Source: Agarophyton chilense (lineage: Eukaryota; Rhodophyta; Florideophyceae; Gracilariales; Gracilariaceae). From it: a stretch of DNA of 49,449 nucleotides. The position numbers and the translations under genes are program-made. Position 1 is the stretch's first letter; every line of letters starts with the position of its first letter. Shown in pieces: positions 1-11,784 of this stretch. A model generated the notes under the pieces. That model saw nothing but the letters and a program-made list of their open reading frames with translations. It did not search any database and was not told the origin of the DNA. Where the stretch lies: the NCBI GenBank assembly GCA_030374765.1, contig JARGXX010000042.1, positions 1 to 49,449 on the forward strand. Direction: 5' to 3'.

Positions 1-600
1 CGTAGAGATCATCTATCATGGACTTAGATTGGAGCAGCCGCTAAGAAGTCATCGATGGTCACTTATATTATGATGGAGCCGCCCGATGTGAGCGGGGAGA
101 AGAGGCAGGGATCGCTGTTAGTTTGAATGTAGCCTTTGCTTTTCAGGAATGATGCTAATGCCTCGGAGTATATGTGGGAGGCAGGAGGGATACCGCACAG
201 GTTTCCTTTGAGTATCCCAGCTCGGCCCTTGTGTTTGTAGGAACCATCGAAGCGAGGGATTTGTCGCACGAATACAGGTGTGGAGTGTTCATATCGTTCG
301 TGGGGAATGCAGATGATATATGTCAAACTGTTCTGGTTAAAGATGGAAAGCGGCAGCTAGACACATAATGGATCTGGTTGAGGTGCATTCAGCGGTGTAA
401 GTTGTGACGCGGTCTGGATCAAAGTGTACATGTTGGGAGCATGCGGTCGCCTCGCACGTTGCATCCTGCTTTGTGTCTTGTTGTAGAGCCATCATCCAAT
501 CGTTTATAGCGGTAGGTCATTTTCAGTGGAATGGTCTTGGTTTGTGGTGGTAGTTCAGAGTTTGGAATCCATTCAGTTGTTTCGTGTTTTGTCTAGTGTT
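1..600 (-). pseudogene. Copia A reverse transcriptase, partial at window edge
   Basis: The minus strand encodes RFDGSYKHKGRAGILKGNLCG, equivalent to the copia LYGLKQSPR neighbourhood, then SHIYSEALASFLKSKGY and NSDPCLF. The same stretch in the right-hand copy (48022-48462) continues into ISVTIDDFLAA, the catalytic YVDD-like motif. Here the reading frame breaks at about 63 and the window ends. Small indels relative to the right copy lie near 65-105 and 320. Confidence 0.75.
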
Positions 601-601
601 T

Positions 602-1991
602 CTAGTTCGCCATCATGCGCTGCAGCCCAGGTGGTTTGCGTCGGTGTATCGCTTGGCTTGGTCGGTGGTTTTGGGGAGGTGGAGTGTTGGGTGTGATGGT
701 AAGAGGAATCGGTTGCGGGATGGGTGATACTGACATGAAGGCCTGTTTATTCCCTTGGTGGCCGTGGTGGTAAAGGGCGTCGAGATGGTGGAAGTAGAGG
801 CGGAAGTCGATAGAGCGGAGGTGCGTATATTGGTTGGTGTGGAGGTAGGTGATAGCCAATATACGGGTCTGTGAGATGTTGTACATGAAACGAGCAGGAT
901 CTGTGCGGGCTTCAAAATTTGGTTTTCTGTTGATGGTAGTTGGGTAGGTGTTGGTCCAAATTGTCCAAATGAAAACATGCGTGTGAGTTCGGGTGTGCTT
1001 TTGGTGCCAGATTTGGAAAGGTGTCTTTCCTGTGGCGTCATGGAGGGTAATGTTGTATTTATAGACCACATCTTTCTTGGCATCCTCCCAGAATGTCTCG
1101 TTGAGTTGGGGGAGTGGTGGAGTTTCTGCTTGGGTTGCTGTCACGATGGTTTGGTTTACTCTTTCAGAGAGCGAATTCTCTTGTGGTTTATGGGAGAGTG
1201 GTGGAGCTGTATTGTATGCCGTGTTGGTTGTACAATGCGTTCATTTCGTTGCTCTGAAATTCTCCGGCGTTGTCCGAGCGGTAGATGGATGGTGGTTGGC
1301 CCTGTTGAGCACTGATATAGGCGATGGCTATAGGGGGTTGTTTGTTTGGCGTTGCTGCGCTCTGGTATGAAGAATATGATGAGAAATTTACTTGCGATGT
1401 CCAGGTAGCTTACGTAGTGTGGGTTTCCGTGGCGGGAGCGTGTGTTTTAAAGGGGCCACATGTATCGCTGCTTATGTATAAACCTAATGTGTAGTTGTGG
1501 TGTTTGTTGGTTTTTGTGTACAAGGGGTTTCTGTTTCGCAGTTGGACAGGTGGAGCACGTAATAGGAGAGGAGCGTATTTCGGAAGGTTGTGGGTAGTAG
1601 GGGGACCGTTTTCGAATTGGCCATACGATGGATCTTGTTGAGGCTCATGTGGTTGAGTGTGACCTGCCAGTGGTAATATGAATGTGCTGTTGGATTGAGG
1701 TCGGGAGCGGGATATGTTGGTGGTATTTAGTTCAGTCAGACGGGGTGGTAGTTGGTCTTGGGTGTTTCTTGGATCGAAACGCTGGGGTTTGGCCCTAATA
1801 TGAGCGGGTTTTTGGGGCCGGAATATGGTATGGTTTTTGGGTTGTGCGGGGCGCTTGCGCCGTGTGATTGTTTCGGGCGCCAGAGGCATTGGGGGATTTA
1901 ATGGTATGCAGAGTATAGGAGTGGTTGTTTCTATGGAACGGTGGCGACTATGAGGGGCAACTGTGGTTTTTGTAAGTTTAGGATAAAACAT
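602..1991 (-). pseudogene. Copia A integrase (broken)
   Basis: Around 1290 the minus strand encodes RSDNAGEF, the second catalytic Asp motif of copia integrases. Around 1160 it encodes SERVNQTIV with the catalytic Glu, and at about 1100 FWEDA followed by YNITLHDATGKTPFQIW, the conserved C-terminal part of the core. The first Asp falls in a different frame within 1410-1991, after LGLYISSDTCGPF. The domain is spread over several frames, so it is inactive as written. Weak RT-linker sequence follows below 1000. Confidence 0.7.
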
Positions 1992-2149
1992 TGGCGTGGA
2001 GTGAAGAGCACTGCGCCGGACTTACGTGCGGTGTCATGAACGGAGAGAGGGTTGGTATGGAGCGCATTGTTGTGCAACGCACGTGACTTGCAGTGGGTCA
2101 TGTTTGTTGCTCAGGCGGATCTGAATTGGACCAGCATGGGTGCATGGGG

Positions 2150-3282
2150 TTAAGTGGTTAGCGGCGGTGCGTGTGGAAAACGTTTGATATTGGTGATAAT
2201 GATTGAGGGGGGGGTGTGGATGTGTGTGGGGTGGGCAGCGAAGTCTAATGCGAACATACCTTCGATATCATTTTGTTCGTCGTTGCGTTGAATTGGTTGA
2301 AGGTCCGGTTCGTGGGGTGCAGGGTTGGCTAGGTAAGCCGCGTATGCCCAGTTTGGAGGCAGAGCGGGGGGGAACGGGTTCAGGTTCGGGTGGATGTAGG
2401 GGACTTGGACGGGGTGTGGCATCGCTACGACTTGGTTGGCTTGCGGGGCACGTGGCAGGGCTTCGTTCTTGAGAGGTTGTCCTGGCTGGTTGAATTTTGG
2501 ATGGCGTATATCCCTGCACTGTTCATCAGTGTGGTTAGGCGGTACTCGCATGAACTGTTGGTGGAATGTACAGGGCCAGAATGCTGGCTGAGGTGGCTGG
2601 CAACGTGGAGGCATTCGGGGCTGTTAGTATGGTTTAGGTGCAGCTCGGGGTTGTTGGGGAAATTGCACGTTTGTGTAAAGCGTAGATGACAGGGGGGGCG
2701 ATACGGGCGTGCTATACGACCTGAGGGCGGTGGAAATGATGCAGGAAATCTTTCACGGTTGGGGGGTTGATAGCAAGGTGTTGTCGTCCGACGTCAACGG
2801 TGCTGGGGTTGTACCAGAGACTGTCTATGAGTAATTCCATGGTAGTGGTTTCGTCCGTGATGTTGGGGAACTTTGAGGCGATCATTCGGGCTCTTATAGA
2901 GTTGTGATTGGATACCTAGTCATCCATAGAAATGTCCGGAGTAAGGTGCAGAGATTCTGCCTCCGATTTCAAGTACTTCTGATCTGCGGCAGTTTTTGTC
3001 TGCAGATGTTGTATTATTGAATCGACTAGGTTGTTTGGGGTGGGGTCACTTCCTATGCTCAGGAGGTTTAGGGATGTCTGGTGGAACGGTTAATAGGATG
3101 GGTGCCCTTAGTGTGTGCTTTCTTTTGTTGTGTGTCTCTAACTGTGCAGGGTCAACGGGAGGGACTGGATTTTGGCGGATGTTATCAGCGGCATCAATAG
3201 TTGTTGCAGTAGATTTTAGCGCCATTTTCCAGTAGACAGGGTTGTTGCCGTCAAGTTTGGGGACATGATGTTTTGTTTCCAT
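2150..3282 (-). pseudogene. gag: Copia A Gag and start of protease (broken)
   Basis: The ATG at 3282 opens a Gag whose first residues include KLDGNNPVYWK, the usual copia Gag start motif (L-x-G-x-N-Y-x-x-W). Capsid-like sequence continues in other frames to about 2750. The piece at 2150-2614 is proline-rich and has a possible zinc-binding C/H cluster (residues about 15-40). It ends with LDFAAHPTHI, which corresponds to the copia protease LDS(A/G)A active site with Ser replaced by Phe. At least two frame changes interrupt the gene. It would form the particle shell and cleave the polyprotein if intact. Confidence 0.7.
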
Positions 3283-3594
3283 GGCTGAGTTATGAAATTT
3301 TGTTGTGCGATCTGTAGGGATGTGTCTGTCACTATCGGTGATCAGAGCGTTTTTGTAGAGTTCAAGTATATGACCGTTGTTTGCTTTGAGAAGCTCACGG
3401 CGTTTGAGTCTGTTCGATCGAGCGGTTGAGAATTCCGTTTTAAAAGACTGTTGTGTGGCGCCGTGCTGATTTGGGGAATAGAGAAAAGTGCGTGGTGACG
3501 GTAAATAGTCGCAGGACGTGTTAAGTAAAGGAGGAAGATCGAGAGAAGAAAGGGTGTGATGACGAGAAGAGAAGAAATTGGAGTGGAGTCAGCG

Positions 3595-3609
3595 TATCGT
3601 GGGTTCCAT
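3595..3609 (-). other. Primer-binding site of copia A
   Basis: On the minus strand, four bases beyond the LTR end, the sequence reads TGGAACCCACGATAC. It begins with TGG, as expected for pairing to a tRNA 3' CCA end. The pairing tRNA is not identified; it does not look like the common initiator-methionine type. Confidence 0.5.
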
Positions 3610-3613
3610 AATC

Positions 3614-3719
3614 TGTGACGGACAACGGTGGTCGTTCTCGTTACTCTCGGGTGCGACGCCGGTCGGGACAATGTCTAGTGCAGTGTTGTATGTGTGTGTC
3701 GTGTGTGTGCAGTCAAGCA
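3614..3719 (-). repeat. 5' LTR of copia A
   Basis: The left edge TGTGACGGACAACGG is shared exactly with 47118 onward, where the second family member has its 3' LTR. The right edge is taken at CAGTCAAGCA. The copy at 47118-47269 is about 46 bp longer because of an extra segment ending in a second CAGTCTAGCA, so the right boundary here is uncertain: this LTR may be a shorter variant or truncated. Confidence 0.65.
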
Positions 3720-4193
3720 CTGAAACAGTAAATTTCTGGTTCTCTGCTATGATATATTTTATATAGTCTATATAAGGAGAATTGTCTTCCCAACTTTTAC
3801 ATTTCTCTCATCACGTTCACAACCAAGAAAACTACCTTTACTTTTGATCAACATTGTTTAACATCTCTACGCTCATCTTTGACATCTGGACGCCGGTCGC
3901 CGAATCAACACAACAGCAAACAAGATCAAAACAGTTTAATACGCGTCTGTAAGACTTTTTGGGTCCCTCGACCTCTGGAGCTCCCAATATTCACAGAACT
4001 ACGAATTACATATGCTAAACCTGTCGTAGAACTATAGATTACAACTCATGCAGAAGTTTACCTATTCGATGATCCAATTCAGCACAAAGTAGATACACGA
4101 TACCATGTCTCAGGTAACACGGCAACAAATCCCATGCATATTGTCCGCCTCAAGCAGGAAGACACGGCCTTCACACTCACCTCTTTTCGTAAC
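3720..4193. other. Stretch without a gene; TATA-like sequence
   Basis: AT-rich sequence between copia A and the next copia relic. CTATATAAGG lies at about 3769, with a pyrimidine-rich, CAAC-rich leader after it. It could be a promoter or the LTR of the neighbouring relic, but no repeat partner is visible in the window. No ORF here has recognisable content. Confidence 0.35.
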
Positions 4194-6141
4194 TTATTTA
4201 TCCTGTCCACTTGTTTGAATGATTTGAAACAAGCAATCAAATTCAACGGAAATATTACCGGTTGGCAGCACGAGCTGGATTGCTTCAGTCATAGGGCGGT
4301 CTGCCTTAATGGAAGGATCAGTATAGTTACACCTGTACGGAATCCATATCATGGGGGAAATTTCCTCGGTTTTGAAGTCTTATCGGATGATTTTGACACC
4401 TCCACGACTGGATCGATCAGTCGTATTCCTGCATGTAGAAAGCGTTATGCATACATCTTCGAATTCTACTACAATCCAAAAATCCTTCTTGATACCACAA
4501 AGAACTTGCATTGCTTTGGTGAAAACCTTCTCTTCGTCTATAGTTTCGCCTGTGGCAAGGGTTTCAGCAGATCCGACGGACTTAACTGGGTGTTGAGATT
4601 TATGACAGGACCAGCTGAGTGTGTGGAAAACTTGATGGATAGACAAGCTCCCAAACAGTACACTTACCAAGAGTCCAGGTTTTCCATTATTAATACTTTT
4701 ACTGGCATCAGAGAACACAACCAGTGACATTTCATACTACTTGTCATCTGAAAGCTTACTGTACCTAATCAATGATCCACGTCTATTGAGGTTTTCAAGC
4801 ACCTTGTTTTTTGACAAAATGTCTCTCACTAGTGGCCTAAGATTTTTTGCTGAAGCGAAAAAGAAGCATAAGCACAAAATGGCGAAGCAGAAATCCCTAA
4901 CCACCCAATCTAACAGATGATTGAGTGAGAAGCAGATGCCTAAATCCTATTGAGAAGCTTTTCAAAATTTTTGCGTCTTGGTCTGCTGACCTTATACTTT
5001 TTGTAGCTTAGCAACTTTTCCTCACCATCTACAGTGATAGTACCGTCATCGTACTGCTGAACAAGAAGTCCATGAAAGTTCAGTTGTGCTGGTCTGTTGA
5101 CAACAGTGCCGAGTTGGTGCTCTTCAGATATTTTCCTGACCACTGCTGACATTTTCTGCCCTGACGATGCATAAAGAATGTCATCGACCCGCTTGACAGT
5201 CTAGAAACATGTTCGGCTGTTGCTGATTCGATAGAACAGCTGTTAAACGTAGAATAATTGCTGAAACCCTAATCCACGAAGTACGTTGTGGCTAAGATGC
5301 TGCCACTTCGCTGCTGCACATGCAAGTCCGTGTGCGGCGGACAGAAGTAACCAGTAATGGTAATACTTTGTGTTGCATTCTCTCGCTGTGATCAGGTAGA
5401 CGTCTCTCTGAGCCTCAGTCTGCAAAACGGCGCTCTTCTTATCGATTCTTGCTGGTGTCCAATTGAAGATCACTGCAGGGAAAAGCAACATTCGAATTCC
5501 AACCGGGGCGCATTTGGCAGAGTCCGTATTAAGCATTTCTCTGTCTCTGTCTTTGCTCTCATGCGAGGCCATGCGGGCTTTCAGTGTAAAACGATCATCC
5601 TCATACCTTTTCACCTTGTAGATTACATGACGAGACACATTGTTTACATTCGAAGGAACGTTTGAGACAGGGATATCTTTGACAATCCTCTATAACGACT
5701 TATCTTCTTTGGCGGACGCATTTTCGGTTGCGTGAGAAGGGGGTCCCTGAGTCTGGTGAATCATGAACTACGTTGCCCTGAAAGCCTCGTAGTGATTACG
5801 AGTGACTTCCTTCAGTACTGCGAAGTTCCTGTCCCGGGAAAAGTTGCACTTCTGCTCCGTTTAGTACCTCCTTCTGCGTTAAATATCCCTGTAATACTGC
5901 TTTTGATCTCACCAATGCACCCTAATCTCGTCTCCAACACTTGAAAATTGCTGTCCGATGGAGCAATTTTTTCTTCTGGAAACTGATGTACTGAAGTGTG
6001 GGTATGTACGGTTTCAGTGTCAAAGTATTCGTCTAGATTGTGCTCCGTCTCCATAATTTCATATACACGGGTTCTGCCCATGCCGTAGATGGTATCCTGC
6101 ACAGCGGAAGCTATGTTGCTGACGGGGCTTAAGACCCGCAC
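4194..6141 (-). pseudogene. GalEa-like copia RT-RNase H remnant (element B)
   Basis: Reading leftward from 6141, the minus strand gives a linker, then an RT start (PVSNVPS..., SRHVIYKVK, LKARMASHES, GIRMLLF, VLQTEAQRDVYLI, AAHGLACAAAKWQ at 5243-5700). Next comes an RT piece with YDDGTITVDGEEKL (4940-5152), then RNase H with VVFSDAS, SCHKSQHPVKSVGSAETLA and a C-terminal tail ending at the stop at 4194. These match the copia lineage with HVIYKVK...LKAR start motifs. Lesions include TAG shortly before VVFSDAS and TAA at 4380-4382. Gag, integrase and LTRs are missing; the solo LTR at 6211 lies just beyond the 5' end. Confidence 0.75.
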
Positions 6142-6210
6142 AGCAGAGTGTAGGGAAAAGGGAAAAACGTCAGGTAAAGATCGTACTGATTCGTAGTCTC
6201 GACAGCAAAT

Positions 6211-6656
6211 TGTAACGCAATGACGGGTGGGTCAGCGTACAGGTATCGACCGGTGGTAGCGTGGTAGAGCGGGTCCTAAGGTTCGAATTCTTGACGGCGG
6301 CACTCCCAGTGTACTTGGTGCAATGGGCTGGCGTTTACTGCGTAGTCTTACAGGTTGGAGCTACGGAAACGATGGCTTGAAGACCAATTGGTGGACCGAA
6401 TATACCAAAGGGGGTTACTTAGTATCCTAACGGTGCCTATTTTACTCTAAGGGAGAAGCGTCGCTCGAGCCAAGTAAATAGTACTGGCGAGGCGCTGGGA
6501 TCTCCCTGATACTGGAATGCTAATCTATAACAATAATTAAAATTAATTAATAATCTCCCTGAGTCGAGCTGAGGTCGGCCAGTCGACGTGGCGTCTGTAA
6601 GATTCCTCAGGGCCCGGCGGTTTACAGAGCTCAACCGTTATCGTCGCTCCTTAACA
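6211..6656 (-). repeat. Solo LTR, 446 bp, with imperfect target duplication
   Basis: This 446-bp unit begins TGTAACGCAATGAC and ends in ACA. It matches 12977-13422 base for base over most of its length and has exactly the same length. The flanks are CAAAT (6206-6210) and CAAAG (6657-6661), a 4-of-5 match fitting a decayed 5-bp target duplication. No polypurine tract adjoins it, so it reads as a solo LTR left by LTR-LTR recombination. Confidence 0.65.
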
Positions 6657-7212
6657 CAAAGAGCACAATATAAGGCAAACCTCAGATGCAAATTCATTGC
6701 AATGCCCTTTAGGGTTGCTTTCAGCGTGGCTGCTGAAAGCATTTATTAATAGTGCTTGAAGAGGTACTAATGATAGTTCTAGCAAGAGCAATTACTAACG
6801 AGAGGCAACCGAAAAAACTGCTGATGCCTACCATCGAATTCAAGACAGAAAAGCAGAAATAAAGTCTCATGACCAGTATCGAGAACAGAATGCATATTCA
6901 TGCCTTTGTATAATATGCACATGACAAAGCAGCACGCACTCCGTTAGCGCTGAAAGAATTTGAATACGTCGGTCATCATAGTGCGCGATGTCGTGGAGTC
7001 GGTCGATACAACAGGGCCCTATGAGTTGTGACGTGCAAGCGTACGGAGGTCACTTCGATATAGACGAAACAATAGAGCGGTTACGTTGAGTTTCCGTCTT
7101 CTCCAATTCATCCATGTATCCGGAAACCAGAATAGGGACATCCCCGCGTAGACTGTTCAAAGTTATCCAGTCCGTTTCCTCGTCAGAGAATCAGCGTCAT
7201 TTTTGAAGTAAC
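6657..7212. other. Stretch without a recognised gene
   Basis: Short ORFs only and no match to elements elsewhere in the window. Probably decayed 3' sequence of the chromovirus relic that follows. Confidence 0.3.
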
Positions 7213-8140
7213 TCAATATTCTCTTATCGGCATTTGATATTTTAGAAAACGGTCAATAACCAACAGTTCATTTTCTTGAGAGGCAAGATAGTGTCTAACT
7301 TCTTCAGTGACTTCGAAACTTTTGTTTCGAGAGAATTTCAACCTGCGACCGTGTAACTCTTCCTTATGACCGTCATGTGAAGACTCGAAAAGGATGATAT
7401 ACTCGTTTCGACATTCGAGTACGCAATATGGTCCAACCCACTTGAGTGATTGTTTTTTAGTCCGCTCACGCTGCAGTACACCCCGAAGAATGGAGTAACC
7501 CTTGGTAAATATGATTCCGTCCAAGGCGAATTGCAGCTGTCTAATGCGGTATAGTTGAGCCTTTTTTAATGTCTTTGAGTTCAAGAACTCCCACTTTCTC
7601 ACCAACTTTCCGGTGAATAGCAGTAAGCGGCGAGTCCTGGTTATGATCAGTAAACACCGTCAAAGACAACGGTTATCGAGTCGGTAAATATCGGATTGTT
7701 CAAAGCATATTGTACAACTGGCAAAATACTGGGGCAACAGCTTTTCGGGAGCTGGTACTCAGAAAGAAGAGCACGAGATACGCTTAGGAGCTCTGGGCAG
7801 ACTACTTCAACACTTCCATTTGACCAAGTGCAACACGCCAACGTGGAATGATGAGATGGCTTGGTCCTTTTCTTCAGAACACGAACGACTTCGTTCTTGA
7901 AACGAGAGCCGCGTTTACAGACCCCCTTGTTAGACAGACCAAACGCTGCAAACCTGTTTATCAAAAAATTTTGCTGCGACTTCAGCTGTGATTTCGGTCG
8001 TGGTTGTGAGCCAAAACTAACCGCTGTGATCATTTTTGACTACCAGAACATACAAAAAGCCATCCTCTCCACGTGACATGTAGCAAAAGTCGAAGTAAAA
8101 CAATTCATTAGGTTGTAGACATGCAGTTTGTGAAATTAAA
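7213..8140 (-). pseudogene. Chromovirus integrase remnant
   Basis: From about 8125 the minus strand encodes FYFDFCYM and LYVLVVKND, the integrase beta-strands with the first Asp. Then come TEITAEVAAKF, SRFKNEVVRVL (second Asp region, Asp not visible), NGSVEVVCPELL (catalytic Glu region) and LLSEYQLP. The 7213-7605 piece holds LKWVGPYCVLE and LHGRRLKFSRN, then ENELLVIDRF where a chromodomain should start but frame is lost. Stops and frameshifts are numerous. It aligns domain for domain with 10406-11649 and at DNA level with 48809-49449. Confidence 0.75.
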
Positions 8141-10405
8141 GCTACAAACTGGGAAAAGTGATTGATTCGAATCCACATTAAATACGGTTTTCTACATGTG
8201 CATTACGAAAATGCCGAGAAGTTTTTAAATGCTCACCGCATGAAATCTAGGCTTAACTAGAATTCCGAAAACACGGAAACATTGTTCAGCAGGGCATTGC
8301 ATTCCCTCATATGAACTATCCGGGTTTAGTAGAGAAACACAACCGTTTCTCAGCTGCCTCAACTCTGAGCACATTCGGAAGCAGCATATTCTAAGCTGTA
8401 ATCGGGTGCGAGTCTTCTTTCTCTCTCACCATTTGTGGATTGCACTTGTACCCAGAAGTTCAAATATGTACTTTGAACTTTGTCTTATGCACGGGGCCCT
8501 CTCTTTCTGTAGCTTTCGAAAGAACATATCATCTTTAACCGCTGCACCTTTTGAACAGTCGAGATTGAAATTCTGGCAACAAAAAACCTGTTTCGCTTGG
8601 TGATACTTGTTTTCCTTTCCTAGCAAACCCCAACATCCTTTTTATCGGTACTCTCAACGCATATTCGAAGGCTAGCGTGAAGACAAAGAAGCGGAGGAGG
8701 CGAATCATGTCTCAGAGCCAAGATCTTTCGAAAGCTCAATACGTGATCGAAGTGAAGTTCCATGCCTATTCTTTCCGTTTCAATCTACGCACCTGATGAC
8801 CTGCTACCCCGTACAGAGAGGCTATTAGTTGTTCAGAAAAGTCCAACATATAGACATCTTTTGTTTTAGTGGAAAGGATGGAATGTCGTGCGTATCAAAT
8901 ACGTAATTCAGTAGGGCGTACTCTTTTCCGTGCACCCGCCATCAGCATTACACAGAACGTGACATAGAAAATCGATCCATCACTACGAATTCACGCCATT
9001 TGGTTGAATCACTGGACTATGGAATGATACTTTCTAGAGATTCCCATTTCGGAACAAAACTCTGCGGCACGAATTCATTGGAATTCCATACCACAGGAAA
9101 AAAAGTTGCAACTAAAATTGGAGACGAGAGCAATCAAAGACTGCACTATCAGCCTACAGGAACAAACGACCCGGAACAATTCACGACACCAAAGCCCCGT
9201 ATAACAGCAGAATTAACATCTCAGATAAATTCCAGACACTCTGAGAAGGCCAGTGAACTTTAATCTGGCGCGAAGTAGTTCGAAATAGAGTAAATCAACA
9301 AGTTCGACACTTTCTTGAAGTCATCAATGATGAGATGGTATTAATTTTGACATGTGACTTTGTCTATTTCGAAACTTCTTGCATACTCCTTAAAAATGTC
9401 TATCTGTTTCATGACAGCAGGTGATAATTAATTCGCTTTCTTGATGAATCGTGTCTATGTTTAAATTAATGAAAATCCGTAGGAAATGTAATATTAAACT
9501 TCCCAAACGGAGCTGAAAGGACACCATGGTACAAAACAGTTGCTGCTACGCCCACGCTTTGTACTACTCGTCGGTAAACCTCAGACTTGCGCCTGCAAAA
9601 CTGTCAACGTCTGTCAGAATGAAGTGGGCTTTGGGAGTTGATGACAACAGAGCTCTAAACAGTAGAAGTCATAATATCAGAACTCAAATGCTAGGTCTTC
9701 TCCTTCCGAACAGGAGTTCAAACTGCTCTTCAATCAAAGTTTTCCTACTTTGAGTTGGGGCGCTTTCGAGCACTTCATATATGTCTATCAAGCACTAGAT
9801 TCCGTCTTCCGCCCACTCGGTTCAATGCAGGAAGCGCAATTCCATTTTGGACATATACGACTTCAGCTTGTTCAACAATTTCTGTCTCGTGTGAAAGATC
9901 GTCAGGACAGTGATCAATAACTTCGTTGGCGATGAAATGGCTATAAAATTGCGTATGAGATCTTGAGGCATGCTATGAAGAACTTTGGTGTTGTTGACAT
10001 GTCGCGATTCGCGCTCGTCGCACCTGACGCAAAAGTATGGGCACCAAGAGAGGTTCCACGCTGTGTCTGATGCCCCCAGACTCTTTGACAAATTCTGGTA
10101 TTCTTTACTATATAGTAGTCTCTGGTGCTCTAAGACCAGCTCGTAGGTTGCGTTTCTAGATTTTCTATGATGCGTGCGCTGCGTAGGTTTCGCTGTCGTC
10201 CAGCAGCTGTCTACTTCGAGGTCCTATGCAGTCCAAGCGCCCGCATCTCACTCCCGACTGCAGTCCACTCTGGGCTGAAGTTGCGCTATTTCATCCCAGT
10301 TTCGCAGCACTCTGCTTTGGGGTGCACCTACGCATCCCAGATGTGCTCGTGGGTGGTCAACAGTCCCCCTATGACCAATTTTTCGAAAGGAATATGGAAG
10401 ATTGG
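8141..10405. other. Decayed element sequence, no confident gene
   Basis: The minus strand at 8141-8475 continues the chromovirus relic upstream of the integrase core, and the same DNA recurs at 49110-49449. Beyond that, ORFs at 8426-8626 (-), 9000-9263 (+), 9526-9753 (+) and 9822-10091 (-) have no features I recognise. The last contains a CPYFCVRC cysteine cluster, but nothing else supports a domain. I read the stretch as eroded transposon DNA. Confidence 0.4.
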
Positions 10406-11689
10406 TCATAAAAAGTTGACCGGTCTCTTTTGTCGTGTTGTACCGTCCTTCCTTACTTGTTCCAGATATTCTTCTACCAAGTCTGGTACATCGCGCTGTA
10501 GCCTTTCCAATGGGACCCAGTATGTTTCGCTGTCTTCCAAGCCTTTCCATTTGACCAAGATGTCCAATATGCCGTCTTCCTTTATGATATTCTGGAAATC
10601 TTCGAACACTAGTAGCTCGTTTTCTTGATAATAGAGGTGATTTAGAAGTTCTTTGGTGATTTGAAAATTCTTGTTCCGGTAAAACTTTAACCACCGGCCG
10701 TGCACTAGTTCCTTCTTTCCTGAAAGCAACTGTTCAACTTCGAATATGTATTCAACATTGCAGCTTGTCACTCGATATGGACCTGTCCAGTGTAGCGAGA
10801 GTTTCCTTTTAACTTTCTTCTGTAGCAATTCTTTCAACACAAAGTCGCTCTCAGAAAATTTCACGTTCCGTACTCCCGTTTTCCTCTTGGGTGATTCTAC
10901 CGCTGCTTTTCGTTTCCCGTTAGAATCTGTGGCGACTTCCCGGTGCATGAGCTTTATTGCTTCTCTACGCCGGTTGAATTATCGCAATTGCCTAATCTGT
11001 GCCTCGGTGATGGACAAAATTTCCGACTCTCTTTTGCCTTCAGTGAGTCCGGCGAACGGGCTGTCCTGCTTCAGCCCGGTAAATACTTCGAGTGGATATC
11101 GATTCTTCAATCGCTTCAACGGGGAGTTATTCAGTGCTGACTGCACCAGTGACACCACACTGGGCCATGAGGCGAATGGAAGCTGAAACTCTGACAGTAG
11201 TTCTTTTGCCGCTCTTGCTAGCTCTCTGCACACTACCTCAACTATGCCGTTGCTTCACGATGCGTAGGACAGGGTGTAGTATGCTGAATGTGCAAATGAT
11301 CCTTGAGACTACGTGTCACTGTGTTCTTAAAATGACTGGCTTGATAGGAGACCCATATCCTCGAAGTTCCGAAGGCGGCCAACCATTTTATAAGAAGTTC
11401 AGCGGTTACTTCAGCCGTTGCTTCGGTTGTAGGTACGAGCCATAGATAGCCAGAGAAGTCGTTTTTGATCACCAGAACGTAGATGTGATGTTTTTCTCCT
11501 TTTCCAATGTAGCAGTAGTCGAAATGGATTACTTCGTTGGGTTTCGTAGAGTGAATTGCAAACCATACAGGCCTTGGCACGGTAAATCTTGGTCGAATAG
11601 CGAGGCAGTGGATACAGGATGCCACGGAGTCGTTCACATCTTTGTCCATACAGTCCCACCAGAAGTGTGTCTCGATGTCTGCCTTTCAC
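10406..11689 (-). pseudogene. Chromovirus integrase with chromodomain (broken)
   Basis: Integrase signs, in order: SCIHCLA (zinc-binding CxxC), VIHFDYCYIGKGEKH with the first Asp, YVLVIKNDFSGYLWLVP, then WVSYQASHFKN where the second catalytic Asp (usually WVSDQGSHFKN) is Tyr, codon TAT. NGIVEVVCREL follows with the Glu in another frame (11030-11233). The 10406-10948 piece has LHWTGPYRV (GPY/F-like), LVHGRWLKFYRN and a clear chromodomain: ENELLVFEDF, ILDILVKWKGLEDSETYWVP, RLQRDVPDLVEEYLEQ. Chromodomains steer integration to modified chromatin. There are at least two frame breaks and one catalytic loss. Confidence 0.85.
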
Positions 11690-11784
11690 ACTTCCTTTGC
11701 TCGGTGTCCTGTGGATCCGGTGTGTGCTGCGATTAAAACTATTAGCTTAAAAAGTGTGCCTAACTTCCGAACCCATATAAGCCC

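Larger units (their letters stand above)
1..3719 (-). mobile_element. Ty1/copia retrotransposon A, 5' half, cut by window edge
   Basis: Order on the minus strand is 5' LTR, primer-binding site, gag, protease, integrase and the start of reverse transcriptase, which is the Ty1/copia order (integrase before RT). The element leaves the window at base 1. Every domain is present only as pieces in shifting frames, so this copy cannot make a full polyprotein. A second copy of the family at 47118-48808 supplies the missing RT end, RNase H and 3' LTR; the two overlap over 1 to about 610 and 48195-48808 at roughly 96% identity by eye. Confidence 0.85.

Noticed and set aside
4134..4727. Plus-strand ORF of 197 codons
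   Set aside because: It is the complement of a convincing copia RNase H on the minus strand (VVFSDAS, CHKSQHPVKSVGSAETLA); the plus-strand translation has no motif.
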